64,000 bases of DNA from Bacteroidaceae bacterium (GCA_017617315.1 JAFZWM010000007.1:1-64000); one strand, 5' to 3'. Counted from the first letter of the stretch, positions 43,070 through 53,586 are shown. The notes: generated from the sequence alone by a model not told the origin. Translations and numbers: made by a program.

Positions 43070-43684
43070 TTAATGTTTATGCCAGTTTGGATCGTGTCTT
43101 ACCTGAAGTTCCTTGGCAAGATCCTCGATGCGCAAGCCCTTGGCTGTGAGAAGTACAATGAGGTGGTAAAGGAAGTCTGAGCCTTCGTAAACCAGACGCT
43201 CGTTTGTTCCGTTTGTAGCCTCGATAACAGCCTCGAGAGCCTCTTCGCCAACCTTTTGTGCCATGCGGTTAATGCCGTCCTTGAACAGGCTTGTAGTGTA
43301 TGAGCCTTCTGGCATCTCCTTGTGTCTCTTTTCGATGAAGTCCTGAAGGAATGAAAGGAACAGCAGCGGATTTGCCTCGTTCTTCTCGTTCCAGCAAGTG
43401 TCGGCGCCTGTATGGCATACAGGACCTACGGGATTGACTTTGATAAGCAGCGTGTCGTTGTCGCAGTCTTCGGCAATGCTCACTACGTTGAGGAAGTTGC
43501 CGCTTGTCTCGCCCTTTGTCCACAGACAGTTGCGTGTTCTGCTCCAGAAAGTAACCTTTCCGGTTTCTACGGTCTTGTTGTATGCCTCTTCGTTCATGAA
43601 GCCGAGCATGAGCACCGTCTTAGTCTTGTCGTCCTGTATGATGGCTGGAATAAGTCCATTCATCTTATTGAAATCTAATGCCAT
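43070..43684 (-). CDS. hisIE: Bifunctional phosphoribosyl-AMP cyclohydrolase / phosphoribosyl-ATP pyrophosphatase HisIE
   Basis: 204 residues. HisI part (about 1-110): MLGFMNEEAYNKT, WSRTRNCLWTKGETSGN and the zinc site CHTGADTCW. HisE part (about 112-204): YTTSLFKDGINRMAQKVGEE and EALEAVIEAT. It carries out the second and third steps of histidine synthesis. It follows hisF by 20 bp. Confidence 0.95.
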   Translation of the reverse strand: MALDFNKMNGLIPAIIQDDKTKTVLMLGFMNEEAYNKTVETGKVTFWSRTRNCLWTKGETSGNFLNVVSIAEDCDNDTLLIKVNPVGPVCHTGADTCWNEKNEANPLLFLSFLQDFIEKRHKEMPEGSYTTSLFKDGINRMAQKVGEEALEAVIEATNGTNERLVYEGSDFLYHLIVLLTAKGLRIEDLAKELQVRHDPNWHKH

Positions 43685-43704
43685 TTTCTTATTTATGTTT
43701 TATG

Positions 43705-44460
43705 TTAAATTCTTACGTTAATTCCCTCGCTGTGAAGATATTGCTTCAGCTCAGGGATGCTAATCTCGCCAAAGTGGAAAACGCTTGCAGCAAGTGCGGC
43801 ATCGCTTTTTCCGTTGATGAATGTGTCGCGGAAATGCTCTTTCTTTCCTGCGCCGCCCGATGCTATGACCGGGATGCTCAGTTCGTCGCTCAGTTGAGCC
43901 AGAGCCTCATCGGCAAATCCGGCTTTCACGCCGTCGTGGTTCATGCTGGTGAAGAGGATTTCGCCAGCACCGCGGTCGCACGCTTCCTTAGCCCATTCAA
44001 ACAGGCCTCTTTCGGTTTCCAGTCGTCCGCCGTTGAGGTAGCATTTCCAGCCTTTCTCTGTGAGTTTTGCATCGATGGCAACAACACAGACTTGCGAGCC
44101 GAAGCTGTTGGCAATCTCGTCAATCAGTTCGGGACGACGGATTGCTGCCGAGTTGATGCTTATCTTGTCAGCTCCAGCGTTGAGCATTCGGTCTACGTCG
44201 CAGAGTTCGTTTATTCCGCCGCCAACGGTGAACGGAATGTTTATGTTGGCTGCCACGCGCTGAACCAGATCGGTAAAGGTCTTTCTGCCTTCGTGACTTG
44301 CGGTTATGTCCAGATACACAAGTTCGTCGGCTCCCTGCTCGCTGTATGCTCTGCCCAGTTCAACGGGGTCGCCTGCGCTGCGAAGGTTCACGAAGTTTGT
44401 GCCTTTTACTGTTTCGCCGTTCTTTATGTCGAGGCAAGGTATGATTCTTTTTGCTAACAT
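43705..44460 (-). CDS. hisF: Imidazole glycerol phosphate synthase cyclase subunit HisF
   Basis: 251-residue TIM barrel with the two catalytic aspartates Asp11 (IPCLDIKNG) and Asp130 (VVAIDAKL), plus [17 protein letters not shown] and the phosphate site [11 protein letters not shown]. It works as a complex with HisH, encoded two genes upstream in the same run. Confidence 0.96.
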   Translation of the reverse strand: MLAKRIIPCLDIKNGETVKGTNFVNLRSAGDPVELGRAYSEQGADELVYLDITASHEGRKTFTDLVQRVAANINIPFTVGGGINELCDVDRMLNAGADKISINSAAIRRPELIDEIANSFGSQVCVVAIDAKLTEKGWKCYLNGGRLETERGLFEWAKEACDRGAGEILFTSMNHDGVKAGFADEALAQLSDELSIPVIASGGAGKKEHFRDTFINGKSDAALAASVFHFGEISIPELKQYLHSEGINVRI

Positions 44461-44477
44461 AATCCTGAATTTTTGTG

Positions 44478-45203
44478 TTAAGCGTTAACCCACTTCGTGA
44501 GTTCTTTCATGTCAATCTTGCCTTCGTAGATGGCTTTGCCGAACACTACGCTCGGAATCCCGGCCTCGTTCAGCTTCTTTATGTCGTCGATGCTGCTCAC
44601 TCCGCCGCTTGCTATGAGGTTGAGGGTAGGGCAGAAACTCATCACTTCTTTGTAAAGTTCGATTGATGGGCCGGCGAGCATACCGTCTTTCGAGATGTCG
44701 GTACACAGCACGTTGCTGATGCCTTTCTTGATGTGAGTTTCAAGGAAGCTGAACAAGTCTTGCTTGCTTGTCTCCAGCCATCCGTTTACCGCAATCATCT
44801 TGTCTTTTACGTCGGCTCCGAGGATTATCTTCTCTGCGCCGTATTTGTCGCACCAGCCCCACATACGCTCTGGCTCTTTCACGGCGATGCTGCCGAGTGT
44901 TACTAGCGATGCGCCGTTGTCGAAGGCGATGTCGAGGTCTTCGTCGGTCTTTATTCCTCCGCCGAAGTCGATGGTGAGCGATGTGTGTGTGGCAACTCTT
45001 TCGAGCACCTTATGGTTTACAACGTGCTTTGAGCGCGCTCCGTCGAGGTCAACCATGTGAAGACGTGTTATTCCGTAGCCTTCGAACTCCTTGGCAACCT
45101 CCAGAGGGTCTTCGTTGTATACTTTCTTCTGGTTGTAGTCGCCCTGCGACAGGCGTACGCATTTACCGTCAATTATGTCTATGGCAGGTATAATCTGTAT
45201 CAT
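44478..45203 (-). CDS. hisA: ProFAR isomerase HisA
   Basis: 241-residue TIM barrel: [18 protein letters not shown] with catalytic Asp9, then [28 protein letters not shown] with the second acidic residue, and [11 protein letters not shown]. It catalyses the fourth step of histidine synthesis. It overlaps the end of hisH by 4 bp and lies 17 bp before hisF. Confidence 0.96.
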   Translation of the reverse strand: MIQIIPAIDIIDGKCVRLSQGDYNQKKVYNEDPLEVAKEFEGYGITRLHMVDLDGARSKHVVNHKVLERVATHTSLTIDFGGGIKTDEDLDIAFDNGASLVTLGSIAVKEPERMWGWCDKYGAEKIILGADVKDKMIAVNGWLETSKQDLFSFLETHIKKGISNVLCTDISKDGMLAGPSIELYKEVMSFCPTLNLIASGGVSSIDDIKKLNEAGIPSVVFGKAIYEGKIDMKELTKWVNA

Positions 45204-45811
45204 AGTCCTTTCTCTATGTCGTTGTTGTTAAGAAAGTTCTTCAGGATTCTTTCGCCCACGCTTCCGCTCTTTTCAGGGTGGAACTGTGTGGCGTAGAAAT
45301 TGTCTTTGTGCAGAGCCGCGCTGTATGGCAGGATGTAGTCAGACTCGGCTATCGTCCACTGGCATGTTGGAACGTAGTAGCTGTGCACGAAGTAGACGAA
45401 CTCCGGTTTTTCGAATCCGCTGAACAGTGCAGTCTTTGTGTTCTTGATGTCGTTCCAGCCCATGCACGGAACTTTCTCCTCGTGTCGGGTAGGGCAGAAT
45501 CGTTTTACGTCAACATCGAAGATTCCTACGCAGTCAACGTCGCCCTCTTCCGAATGTCGGCACATCAGCTGCTGGCCTACGCAGATGCCGAGCACCGGCT
45601 GCTTCAGGCCTCTTATAATCTCGTCGAGACGATGCTCTTTCAGACTCGTCATCGTTGTTCTGGCGTGTCCTTGTCCGGGAAAAATCACCCTGTCTGCCTT
45701 GCTCAGTTCTTCTGCGCTGTTTGTCAGAACCGGGTCGATGCCCAAGCGTTTAAGGGCATGCACTACCGAATAGATGTTTCCGGCGTTATAGTCGACAATG
45801 GCTACTTTCAT
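45200..45811 (-). CDS. hisH: Imidazole glycerol phosphate synthase glutaminase subunit HisH
   Basis: 203 residues. Class I glutamine amidotransferase with nucleophile Cys77 in [10 protein letters not shown] and the His/Glu pair in [10 protein letters not shown] near the C-terminus. It supplies ammonia to HisF. Its start shares a base with the purU stop codon. Confidence 0.95.
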   Translation of the reverse strand: MKVAIVDYNAGNIYSVVHALKRLGIDPVLTNSAEELSKADRVIFPGQGHARTTMTSLKEHRLDEIIRGLKQPVLGICVGQQLMCRHSEEGDVDCVGIFDVDVKRFCPTRHEEKVPCMGWNDIKNTKTALFSGFEKPEFVYFVHSYYVPTCQWTIAESDYILPYSAALHKDNFYATQFHPEKSGSVGERILKNFLNNNDIEKGL

Positions 45812-46668
45812 TAGCTGAATATAACTGTTCTGTTCTTGTATGTTAGTATTTTGTGTTCGATGTGAAGACGAACGGCGCGGCTGAGGACGATTTTCTCGAG
45901 GTCCTTGCCTTTGTTCACGAGGCTCTCAGGAGTGTCCTTGTGAGTGATTCGCACGATGTCCTGCTCGATGATTGGGCCGGCATCCAAGTCTTTTGTAACA
46001 TAATGGCTTGTCGCACCAATCTGCTTAACGCCTCGCTCGTATGCCTGATGATATGGGCGCGCGCCGATGAATGCAGGCAGGAATGAGTGGTGAATGTTGA
46101 TGATTCGGTTAGGGAACTGCTCAATCATCTTGTCGCTGATAATCTGCATGTATCGCGCAAGAACGATGAAGTCAACCTTCTCCTTGGCAAGAATCTCGAG
46201 CTCTTCCTTCTCCAGCTCTTCGCGGTTGTTCTTGTTCAGAGGAATTACGTAGTAAGGTATTCCGAATCGCTCGCCAACGCTCTTGAGGTCGGGATGATTG
46301 CTTATGATGCAAGGAATCTCAACGTCCCATTCGCCGGCGGTGTATCGTGCCAGCATGTCGTAGAGGCAATGCGATAGTTTAGATACGAAGATTGCCATTC
46401 GCGGCTTCTGGTCGCTGAAGTAGATATGATACTTCATGTCGTATCGCTGTCCGTAAAGCGTGCCGAAGTAGTCTGAAATCTTCTCGCGCGGAATGCTGAA
46501 GCTGTCGAGTTCCCATTCTATGCGCATAAAGAACACGTTCTCAACATGGTCTACATACTGGTCGAGGTAGACAATATTACCTTTGTTAAAAGTGATGAAG
46601 TTCGTTACATCAGCCAAAATACCCTGTTGGTCAGGGCAATACAACAGCAACTTTGCGGTATTGTTCAT
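45811..46668 (-). CDS. purU: Formyltetrahydrofolate deformylase PurU
   Basis: 285 residues: N-terminal ACT domain (about 5-80, LYCPDQQGILADVTNFI) and C-terminal formyltransferase-like domain with ISNHPDLK, NIHHSFLPAFIGARPYHQAY and SHYVTKDLDAGPIIEQD (His/Asp catalytic pattern). It releases formate from 10-formyl-THF and so balances the one-carbon pool. First gene of the long minus-strand run, with a -7 box upstream. Confidence 0.93.
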   Translation of the reverse strand: MNNTAKLLLYCPDQQGILADVTNFITFNKGNIVYLDQYVDHVENVFFMRIEWELDSFSIPREKISDYFGTLYGQRYDMKYHIYFSDQKPRMAIFVSKLSHCLYDMLARYTAGEWDVEIPCIISNHPDLKSVGERFGIPYYVIPLNKNNREELEKEELEILAKEKVDFIVLARYMQIISDKMIEQFPNRIINIHHSFLPAFIGARPYHQAYERGVKQIGATSHYVTKDLDAGPIIEQDIVRITHKDTPESLVNKGKDLEKIVLSRAVRLHIEHKILTYKNRTVIFS

Positions 46669-46700
46669 ATCTAAATCTTCGAAAAAATATATTTGGTTGG

Positions 46701-46708
46701 CAAAGTTA
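46701..46708 (-). promoter_or_regulatory. -7 box TAACTTTG of the purU-his-lys run
   Basis: Minus-strand TAnnTTTG match 33 bp upstream of the purU ATG, in an AT-rich gap. Confidence 0.55.
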
Positions 46709-46823
46709 GTTATTTTTTTTGTTTTTTTATATGAAACGGTAATTATTTCTTATAACTTGCTGTTTTTTTTATTGAAAATGCTGAATATTTGTAATTATAT
46801 AGGCTTGCTTCCTCACAGTTTAA

Positions 46824-46864
46824 CACCGATTGCGTGAATTTTATGATAATATGCGCAATCGGTG
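46824..46864 (-). terminator. Hairpin after tamB
   Basis: Perfect 11-bp stem CACCGATTGCG with CGCAATCGGTG around a 19-base AT-rich loop, just beyond the tamB stop codon. The T tail on the minus strand is poor, so it may be a stabilising hairpin. Confidence 0.5.
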
Positions 46865-46871
46865 CTGAACT

Positions 46872-49800
46872 TTATTTTTTTGTTGTCGAGTCGTTGTGTA
46901 CGATAATGCGGCGTCGGCCGGTGCGTATTCTGAATAAATTGCGCCAGTTGTTGAATTCTTTCGTAAAGATGATGCCCACGCCCTGAGTGGTGAGCGTTGC
47001 CTTTGTGAAGTAACGGTCGTTTGTCTGGCTGTAGCCTTTCAGACTGATTTCACCGTTTGGCGTTAGCAGCCACTGAAGGTCGAAATCGCCCACAAAGTTG
47101 GTGTTTGCAAGTGGATTGTCGCGATAGCCGAAGTTTCCGTTCACCAGCAGACGGTTGTTAAGCAGTCGTCCGCTCAGAATGCCTTCTACTTCCATGTCCG
47201 ACCATCCGTTGTTTCCCGTGCTGAGATTTGTTCCGACGCTCCAATTATTGTTGTTCAGAACCGAACTCAGCATCTGGTTAAGCTGTCCGCTGATTGTGGA
47301 TGACAGAAGCGAGTTCACGGCCGATGATGAGCGGCTGGTGTTGGCATCGGCGTTTGCATAGTCGTATGTGTAGAACCGTCCCACGCCAAGCAGATAGATA
47401 ATCTGCATGTTCATCTGCTCGTCGGTGCTTATAAGGCTTCGCACAAGCTGTCGCTCCTCCTCGCTGATGGTTGGCAGCTCGAGGTCGAACTTGATGTCTG
47501 GCTTCATCATCTTTCCTGTAAGATTCATCAGACAGTTTACCTTTACGGTGCTCTGGCGGTTGTTTCCGGCGCTTGCCTCCAACTCGCTGAGCGATGCCGA
47601 ATTAACGGTGTAGACGCACTGGATGTTCAGGTCGGCATTGTAAGGGTTTCCGCCAAAGACAACCGTTCCGCCTTTGCGTATGTTAAAGTCCTTGCGTATA
47701 ACCTCCTGCATACTCAGCTTGTAAACTCCGTGGTCGAGCGTGAGAGTTCCGAACATGTTGAATCCTCCCTTGTTGTAGTAGTTCGCTTTCAGCGAGCCCG
47801 AGCCGTTGCATGTTATGTAGTCGCCCGAAACGGGGTCCATTATCAGCTTTATCGTTGCATTCTGGTTGATGTCGAGAAGCATGTTTATTCTCAAGTCCAT
47901 CGGAATGTCGTCGTTGTTCGGAACGACTTTCGTCTCTTTCTGCTCGCCCGACGGCATTGCCGGAATCCACGGAATTTCCTTCGGGGTCTTGTCTACGAAA
48001 GTGATGAACTGATTGCTCGTTATGTCGTCGGCTCGTCCGGCATTGTAGACGAAGGTTGAGTTTGGCGCAGGCGACATGTTCACATCAGTGGTGAGCGTGT
48101 TGTTTCCGCCGCTGATGGTAGCTGTTCCGTTGCCGAAGATTGTTCCGTAGAACGGCATCTCGCCAAATTTGCGCTCGTCGTAGGCCAGCAGTCCGTTAGC
48201 CTGAACCTTGAACATGTAGTTCATGTTCTTCAGGTTCTCGTGCTTTACATATCCGTTTACAAAGCCCATGTGCCCGTATCGGTCGTAAATGGTTATGTTG
48301 CTGAAATCCATATAGTTGTGGCGCAGATGAACGGTGTCGTTCTTAATCTCGTACTCGGTATTCAGAATCTTGACTTTGGCTTTGAGGTTTGCGCAGATAT
48401 CGCCTTCCAGATTCAGTTCCTTGAACGGACCGTGAAGATGAATCTCGCCCTCGCCGCGTCCTCTGATGTTGCTGAACACTCCGCCCACAAAGCGGTTAAG
48501 CATTGCAAGGTCGGTCTGGTCGGCATTTATCCAAAGGTCGAGCGCGTTCTTTGTAGGGTAGATGTAGCCGTCTACATTGGTGCGGCTCACGCCGAGTTCC
48601 TGCATTCTTCCTTCGAGCATTATGCCTTTCTCTTCGTTGTTCCACTTGGCATAGAGGCTCATGTCGCCCATTTCCGAAGTGTTGAAGATGAACCGTTTTA
48701 CAAACAGTTGTGCGTCGGCTTTCGGCTGCTTCTTCAGGTTGCTGGCATAGACTTTTCCTGTTGCCTTTCCTGCAAAATCTACGGCAGTGAAGTTTACGAT
48801 GTCGAGAATGTACTCAACGTCGATGTTCTTCAAATCGGCAACGAGCGAGTCTGCCGGATTGTCCGAAACCATTCCGCTGATGCCCAGATGCTGCTCGGCG
48901 TGCGAGAGCATGAAGTCTCTTACGTCGATGCCCTTGCCCGAAATCTGAATGTCCGATTTCTTGACATCCCAGATTGAGTCGGCAATTATTATTTCCGACG
49001 GATTTATCTGAATGTCTGTCAGAAGCTTGTCATTTTCGCGGCCGAACGATGTGGTAACGTCGAGCAGACCGCTGTAGCTGACTTCGAGGTTGTTGCACCA
49101 GTCGAGCTTTGTGTTGATTTTGTCGTTCCCGGCCTCGGCATTCAGTCCGATGTTCACAATCGAAGACTTGCCGATTTTGGCGATGTTCAGCTTCAGGTCG
49201 ATGGCATCTTCGCTGTTCTTGCATCTGATAATCGCCTTGCCGAACTTGTTGCTTCCGTACTCGAACGATGGCAGGAAGCCGCGCATAGAGAAGTATTCTT
49301 CGTTCTCGTCGAATTCTCCGTCAATAACGCCCTGCTTGTTCACTTTCAGCGGAATACCGAGCAGTTTCTCGAGCGGAGAGGCGTTCTTTATCTTCATTGA
49401 GAAAACAAACGAATTCTGAATCTTCGGCTGTGCCTTGTACTTGAAGATTGTAGGCAAATATTTGTGCATCAGGTTGTTGATGCTCTGCGGAAGCGATGCG
49501 TAGTTGATGTTCCCGTTCAAATGAGCGTCGAAGAAGTCGCTCTTTACGTCGATGACATTCTCGCTGTTGTCGCTCTTTCCAGTGCTCACGCTGAAGTTTT
49601 TGAGGGCGTAGCTGTCGTTCTCGCTCTTCATGTAGAAGTCGGTGATGCTGGCAGAGCCTTGCATATTGCTGATTTTGCCCTTTGTGTGGGCGTCCATCTC
49701 GAACGAAAATTCTGTATTCTTGTAATCCTTCGTCAGATTGAGGTCGTACGGACGGATTTTGTCTACTTGCAGCGACGCCTTTATTTCTGGGTTTGTAGAC

Positions 49801-51329
49801 AGATTGTGCACGAATCCGTCGGCATAGAGCGTAACGTTCTTGTCGTCGATGTTCAGCTTTCCGCTAATCTGCTGATTGTCAACGGTACTGTTCAGCGAGA
49901 TGCTTTCGTAGCGATAGTTGTTGTAGTCGAAGTAATCTACGTTCCCGACAATATCGGCCTTTACGTTGTTGTCGGCTTGCAGAAGTCCGTTCACGTTTAT
50001 CTCGAAGGCTGTCTTGTCGAATTTCTCGTTGCCGAGCAGCTTTCCGAGGGCGAGTTCTTCGCTCGAAAGCGATGCCAGAAAATCCTTCTGGTTCTTCATC
50101 TCGGCTTCGGCAATCATGCTTCCTGCGCCCGAATCAATCTTTCCGTCAATTCTGATGTCGTTCTTCTCGTATTGCAGCGTTCCGGCGTATTTCACAAAGT
50201 CGAGACGGCTGATTATTTCGGGTGCTTGAGCTTCTTTTCCCTTAATGTTGTAGAATATGGTAGATGCTCCGCTGCTCGTTACGTTCAGGTTGCCGACTTT
50301 TGCAAAAATCTGTATCGGCTCGCCGTCCGAAAAATGGCTGATTGTGGTGCTTGCGTTCAACTGGATGTCCTTGCTCTTGTTTCTCAGGTTGATTCCGTTG
50401 ATGCTCACATAGTTAGCCGTTCCTTCGAATGTTCCGTCGAGATACATCTTTTCGTCGGCATATTGGAGTGCAGGCACGAATGCCGCAAAGTCTTTCGCGG
50501 TAACGTACATGTCTTTTATCTCGCCGTCGAATTTCAGCGATTGTTTGTCGAATGTTCCGTCTTTGAAATCGAAGGTCGAATTTATGTTGTCTATTTTCAG
50601 ATTCGAACCGTTTGTTTTCAGCATGAAGTCCGAAATCTTCGCCCCCTTGCTGTTGGCGAGAATTCGCGCCGTAAGCTTCTTCAGTTCGAATCCGCTCTGC
50701 TCCTTGAACTCCATGTCGCGAATGAAAACGTTGAGCGAATCCTTGTTCAGAGCCTTCAGCGAGATGTACGAACTGAAATCCTTCACGTTGATGTGATGTG
50801 TGCTGAATCTGCCCTCGGTTATAGGCTGATAGAGTTCGTTGTAACTGATGTTCCCACGTCTGATAATCAAGGAGTTGATGCGCAGATTTAACTTACTGTC
50901 CTCTTTCTTCTCTTTCGAAGAAAAGGCATCAATCACAAACTGGAAATTTGTGGGCGACGTGGCTGTCTGTTTGTACAGGTTGGCATTGAAATCGAACAGT
51001 TGGGCCGTTGCAATCGAGATCTTTCCAATCTTGAACAGATCTTCAATGTGAATCTTTGCCGATACTTTCTTTACCGACAGCATCTTCTTGCCGTTCTGGT
51101 CCCATGCCTCGAGGTCGGTTATTATAATACGGTTAAGCAACCCTATGTCGATGTGCCCGATCGTTACTTTCGAATCGAGTTTGCTTGATAGGGAAGAGGC
51201 GATGATTTGCGACGACCACGACTGAATCACCGGTATGTTTAGCAGCACAATAAGCCCGATGTATATTACCACAATAGCCGTTGCGGTATATCTTACGGCT
51301 TGGCTGATGAATTTCAGAACTTTCTTCAT
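46872..51329 (-). CDS. tamB: TamB/AsmA-type inter-membrane bridge protein
   Basis: 1485 residues. An N-terminal membrane anchor (about 12-35, TATAIVVIYIGLIVLLNIP) is followed by a very long run of beta repeats of the AsmA/TamB kind, ending in a DUF490-type domain (about 1130-1485) with GVYKLSMQEVIRKDFNIRKG, VVFGGNPYNADLNIQ and VNGNFGYRDNPLANTNFVGD. Such proteins span the periplasm as a hydrophobic groove for lipid movement and help outer-membrane assembly. No TamA/BamA homologue is adjacent. It is a single-gene unit with a -7 box upstream. Confidence 0.9.
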   Translation of the reverse strand: MKKVLKFISQAVRYTATAIVVIYIGLIVLLNIPVIQSWSSQIIASSLSSKLDSKVTIGHIDIGLLNRIIITDLEAWDQNGKKMLSVKKVSAKIHIEDLFKIGKISIATAQLFDFNANLYKQTATSPTNFQFVIDAFSSKEKKEDSKLNLRINSLIIRRGNISYNELYQPITEGRFSTHHINVKDFSSYISLKALNKDSLNVFIRDMEFKEQSGFELKKLTARILANSKGAKISDFMLKTNGSNLKIDNINSTFDFKDGTFDKQSLKFDGEIKDMYVTAKDFAAFVPALQYADEKMYLDGTFEGTANYVSINGINLRNKSKDIQLNASTTISHFSDGEPIQIFAKVGNLNVTSSGASTIFYNIKGKEAQAPEIISRLDFVKYAGTLQYEKNDIRIDGKIDSGAGSMIAEAEMKNQKDFLASLSSEELALGKLLGNEKFDKTAFEINVNGLLQADNNVKADIVGNVDYFDYNNYRYESISLNSTVDNQQISGKLNIDDKNVTLYADGFVHNLSTNPEIKASLQVDKIRPYDLNLTKDYKNTEFSFEMDAHTKGKISNMQGSASITDFYMKSENDSYALKNFSVSTGKSDNSENVIDVKSDFFDAHLNGNINYASLPQSINNLMHKYLPTIFKYKAQPKIQNSFVFSMKIKNASPLEKLLGIPLKVNKQGVIDGEFDENEEYFSMRGFLPSFEYGSNKFGKAIIRCKNSEDAIDLKLNIAKIGKSSIVNIGLNAEAGNDKINTKLDWCNNLEVSYSGLLDVTTSFGRENDKLLTDIQINPSEIIIADSIWDVKKSDIQISGKGIDVRDFMLSHAEQHLGISGMVSDNPADSLVADLKNIDVEYILDIVNFTAVDFAGKATGKVYASNLKKQPKADAQLFVKRFIFNTSEMGDMSLYAKWNNEEKGIMLEGRMQELGVSRTNVDGYIYPTKNALDLWINADQTDLAMLNRFVGGVFSNIRGRGEGEIHLHGPFKELNLEGDICANLKAKVKILNTEYEIKNDTVHLRHNYMDFSNITIYDRYGHMGFVNGYVKHENLKNMNYMFKVQANGLLAYDERKFGEMPFYGTIFGNGTATISGGNNTLTTDVNMSPAPNSTFVYNAGRADDITSNQFITFVDKTPKEIPWIPAMPSGEQKETKVVPNNDDIPMDLRINMLLDINQNATIKLIMDPVSGDYITCNGSGSLKANYYNKGGFNMFGTLTLDHGVYKLSMQEVIRKDFNIRKGGTVVFGGNPYNADLNIQCVYTVNSASLSELEASAGNNRQSTVKVNCLMNLTGKMMKPDIKFDLELPTISEEERQLVRSLISTDEQMNMQIIYLLGVGRFYTYDYANADANTSRSSSAVNSLLSSTISGQLNQMLSSVLNNNNWSVGTNLSTGNNGWSDMEVEGILSGRLLNNRLLVNGNFGYRDNPLANTNFVGDFDLQWLLTPNGEISLKGYSQTNDRYFTKATLTTQGVGIIFTKEFNNWRNLFRIRTGRRRIIVHNDSTTKK

Positions 51330-51345
51330 TTTTGATATTGTGGTG

Positions 51346-51353
51346 CAAAGTTA
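51346..51353 (-). promoter_or_regulatory. -7 box TAACTTTG of tamB
   Basis: Minus-strand TAnnTTTG match 17 bp before the tamB ATG, identical to the purU box; the leader would be very short. Confidence 0.55.
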
Positions 51354-51424
51354 ATCATTAAAAGCGAAAGAGTAAAATTATATGCGCCGATTTTTTAAGA
51401 GCGAGCTGTCCCGGTTATGGAAAC

Positions 51425-51480
51425 TTGAGAGTTGAAAATTGAAAAAACTTTAGCAGTTCACAGTTGACAATAGACATTTT
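51425..51480. repeat. AT-rich TTGAAAATTGAAA / CAGTTGACAAT repeat at the left end of the mobile-element remnant
   Basis: Contains GAGAGTTGAAAATTGAAAA and CAGTTCACAGTTGACAATAG. Its right half forms the last codons (CLLSTVNC) of the remnant gene, so the repeat appears to have replaced that gene's normal 3' end. Confidence 0.65.
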
Positions 51481-53586
51481 TCCATAAGCTGCTTAACGAC
51501 ATCGTATGCCCTTGTGCGTGCGTCTGCCACATCGTCCGTGCTCATTATTGCAGTCAAGCCCGAATACTCCCGCTCGTCAAGGTCAGCCCCGAATGTCTGT
51601 GTTGCCGCCTTGTCAAGTTCTCTCTGTGCCTTTTCCCAGTCGTTCGGATACTTGTTTCTTATCTCGTCGCGCTTCTGCTTCCAGTCGTTGCGCAGTTGCT
51701 TCTGCAACTCTGCGGCCTTCTGCTTCTCCAAACGCTTGCGCTCCGTGTCCGTAAGCTCCTTAAAGTCCGTGCCGTTCTGCTTTGCCGCGTCTCTCTGCGC
51801 CCTTATCTCAGCGTGAGCCGCCTTCTTGCCCTCGCGCTCTGCCTTTTCCTCAATGGCTGCCCTCACGCTCAGCTCGCGGTTACGCTCAATGCCGTGCTTC
51901 ACATAAAGATATTCCTCTACACCCTCACGGCTCAGACCCTTGCTTTCCATAAGCGCGCGCACCGCATTTTTCAGCGGCTCGTAGCCGTCACGCTTCCACG
52001 CCTCATATTCAGCGTTGTTGCGGCTGCTCATTGCGTTCTCAGCCATGTAGGCGTTTTCCCAGTCCTCCAAAGGCTGTCCGCTGCGCTCCTCAAGTATGCG
52101 CTGAACCTCAAGCAGCGAGCGCATACTGTCCTGCAACGCCTCCTTAACCTGATAGCCGCTCTCGCCCAGACGCTTGTTGTACTCAACGACAACGCCCCTC
52201 TGAGTGTTGTCTGCCTCGTCAGGGTGCGCCGCTGCGTTGCTGCCATTGTCACGGAAACGGATGCCGCTTGGCAATGTCTTTTCGCTCGCATCAAGAAGTT
52301 TTTTCCCTTTATCGTAAGACTTCTCAACATTTTTTATTAGTTTTGCCACAGATATAGAGTTGTTGTTTGATTCTGCACCATTGTTCGCTTCCATGTTTGT
52401 TGGCTGACGATTTTGGGCGTTGTCATCCAACAACTCTATTTTTGCTACTTCATAACTATGCGGACGGCTGTTTTCAGTTCCTCTATACTCATGCATGGTT
52501 TTTTTACACGGTATACCGTCCCGTTATACTCAAACGCACCATACATTCTGTGAATAAGCATATTGTCATTGAAACCATTTTCTTTACTTCTAACACCGTT
52601 CACTTTCTTGTAATCCGGATGTATCTCTGTATCTATGCTATTCTTTATTACATCTTTCAATTTTGATAATACGGCATAGTGGAGTTTTGCATTATTTTCG
52701 CCGTTTTGTTTTGGATTCTCAAAACTTTTTATTTTATTTGCAGCCGAAACGAGTTGTGTTCTAACGTCCGCGGAATTGTACTGCGGTTTGGAACGCAGCT
52801 CGTTTTTCATTGGCTCAAACCATTCCTCGGCAAAAGACGGCTTTATGTAGTCTGCCAAATCCTCGTTTATCCAGTTTACAATATTCATGTCGTTGCGATA
52901 ATGCAGACTGCGAATATCATTAATCTCTAATTTCCTGCTATTTTTGTTCACACGCGCCACATCAGTAATGAATCCACGAGCTCGGTTCGCATTATTTTTA
53001 TAAAAATTCTTTGCTTTTTCAAGATTCTGTAATACTTTTGCACCGCTTCCATTCGGAACGGCAGTGTCACTTGCGCTTGCGCCGACGCGGTTCTGTGTGG
53101 AAGCATTTTTTTGTTTCCTCACGTTCCTTCTTCCATTCTTCAAACTGCATAGGACGGCTGATAAGGTTGTCGGCAACATTCTTCATTGCATTCTTTGCCG
53201 TACTTTTGCCCTTCTTCTAACGCTGCCACAAAGTTCTTGCCCTTGTGCTTCAGTTCCGTAAGTATTACATGGCTGCCTATATGAGTGGCACTACGGAACA
53301 CGGCAAGCGGATTCTGTATTGCCATTGGCAAGTCCTTTACTTCCTGTAAGTCAAAAGGATGGTTCTCCTGCATAGACTTGTCTACAAGTCGGCTTGCCTG
53401 CAACTCTATAGGCAAATTAGGTATACCTGCACTTTGTAATACACCACTCGGCATACCCAGTCGGTAGGTGTGTCCCTTTGGCAGAGTGCCATCTATCTGC
53501 TGCTGCAACTCAGCATTGAAACGCTCGTTCGCATCATCCGGACGGAGTTTTCTGCCATAGTTGCCCACGCCCAGCTCGTTCTGCAT
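51450..53586 (-). pseudogene. Broken phage/ICE polyvalent protein gene (MuF_C and LPD3-like domains)
   Basis: Three overlapping minus-strand frames form one decayed gene. Piece 1 (53586-53140) carries the MuF_C start: FNAELQQQIDGTLPKGHTYR and NHPFDLQEVKDLPMAIQNPL. Piece 2 (about 53112-52499) carries more MuF_C text (NDIRSLHYRNDMNIVNWINE, QYNSADVRTQL) and then an LPD3-like nuclease-fold domain (LSKLKDVIKNSIDTEIHPDY). Piece 3 (52496-51450) continues with HSYEVAKIELLDD, SVAKLIKNVEKSYDKGKKLL and a long coiled coil. Frame changes fall near 53200, at an A7 run (53106-53112) and at a second A7 run (52499-52505). Both ends are cut by repeats. Family names are from memory of Bacteroidota phage and ICE proteins. 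Confidence 0.75.

Noticed and set aside
49464..50891. 475-codon plus-strand frame opposite tamB
   Set aside because: Long antisense frames are common opposite GC-rich codon patterns; tamB on the minus strand is continuous and recognisable.
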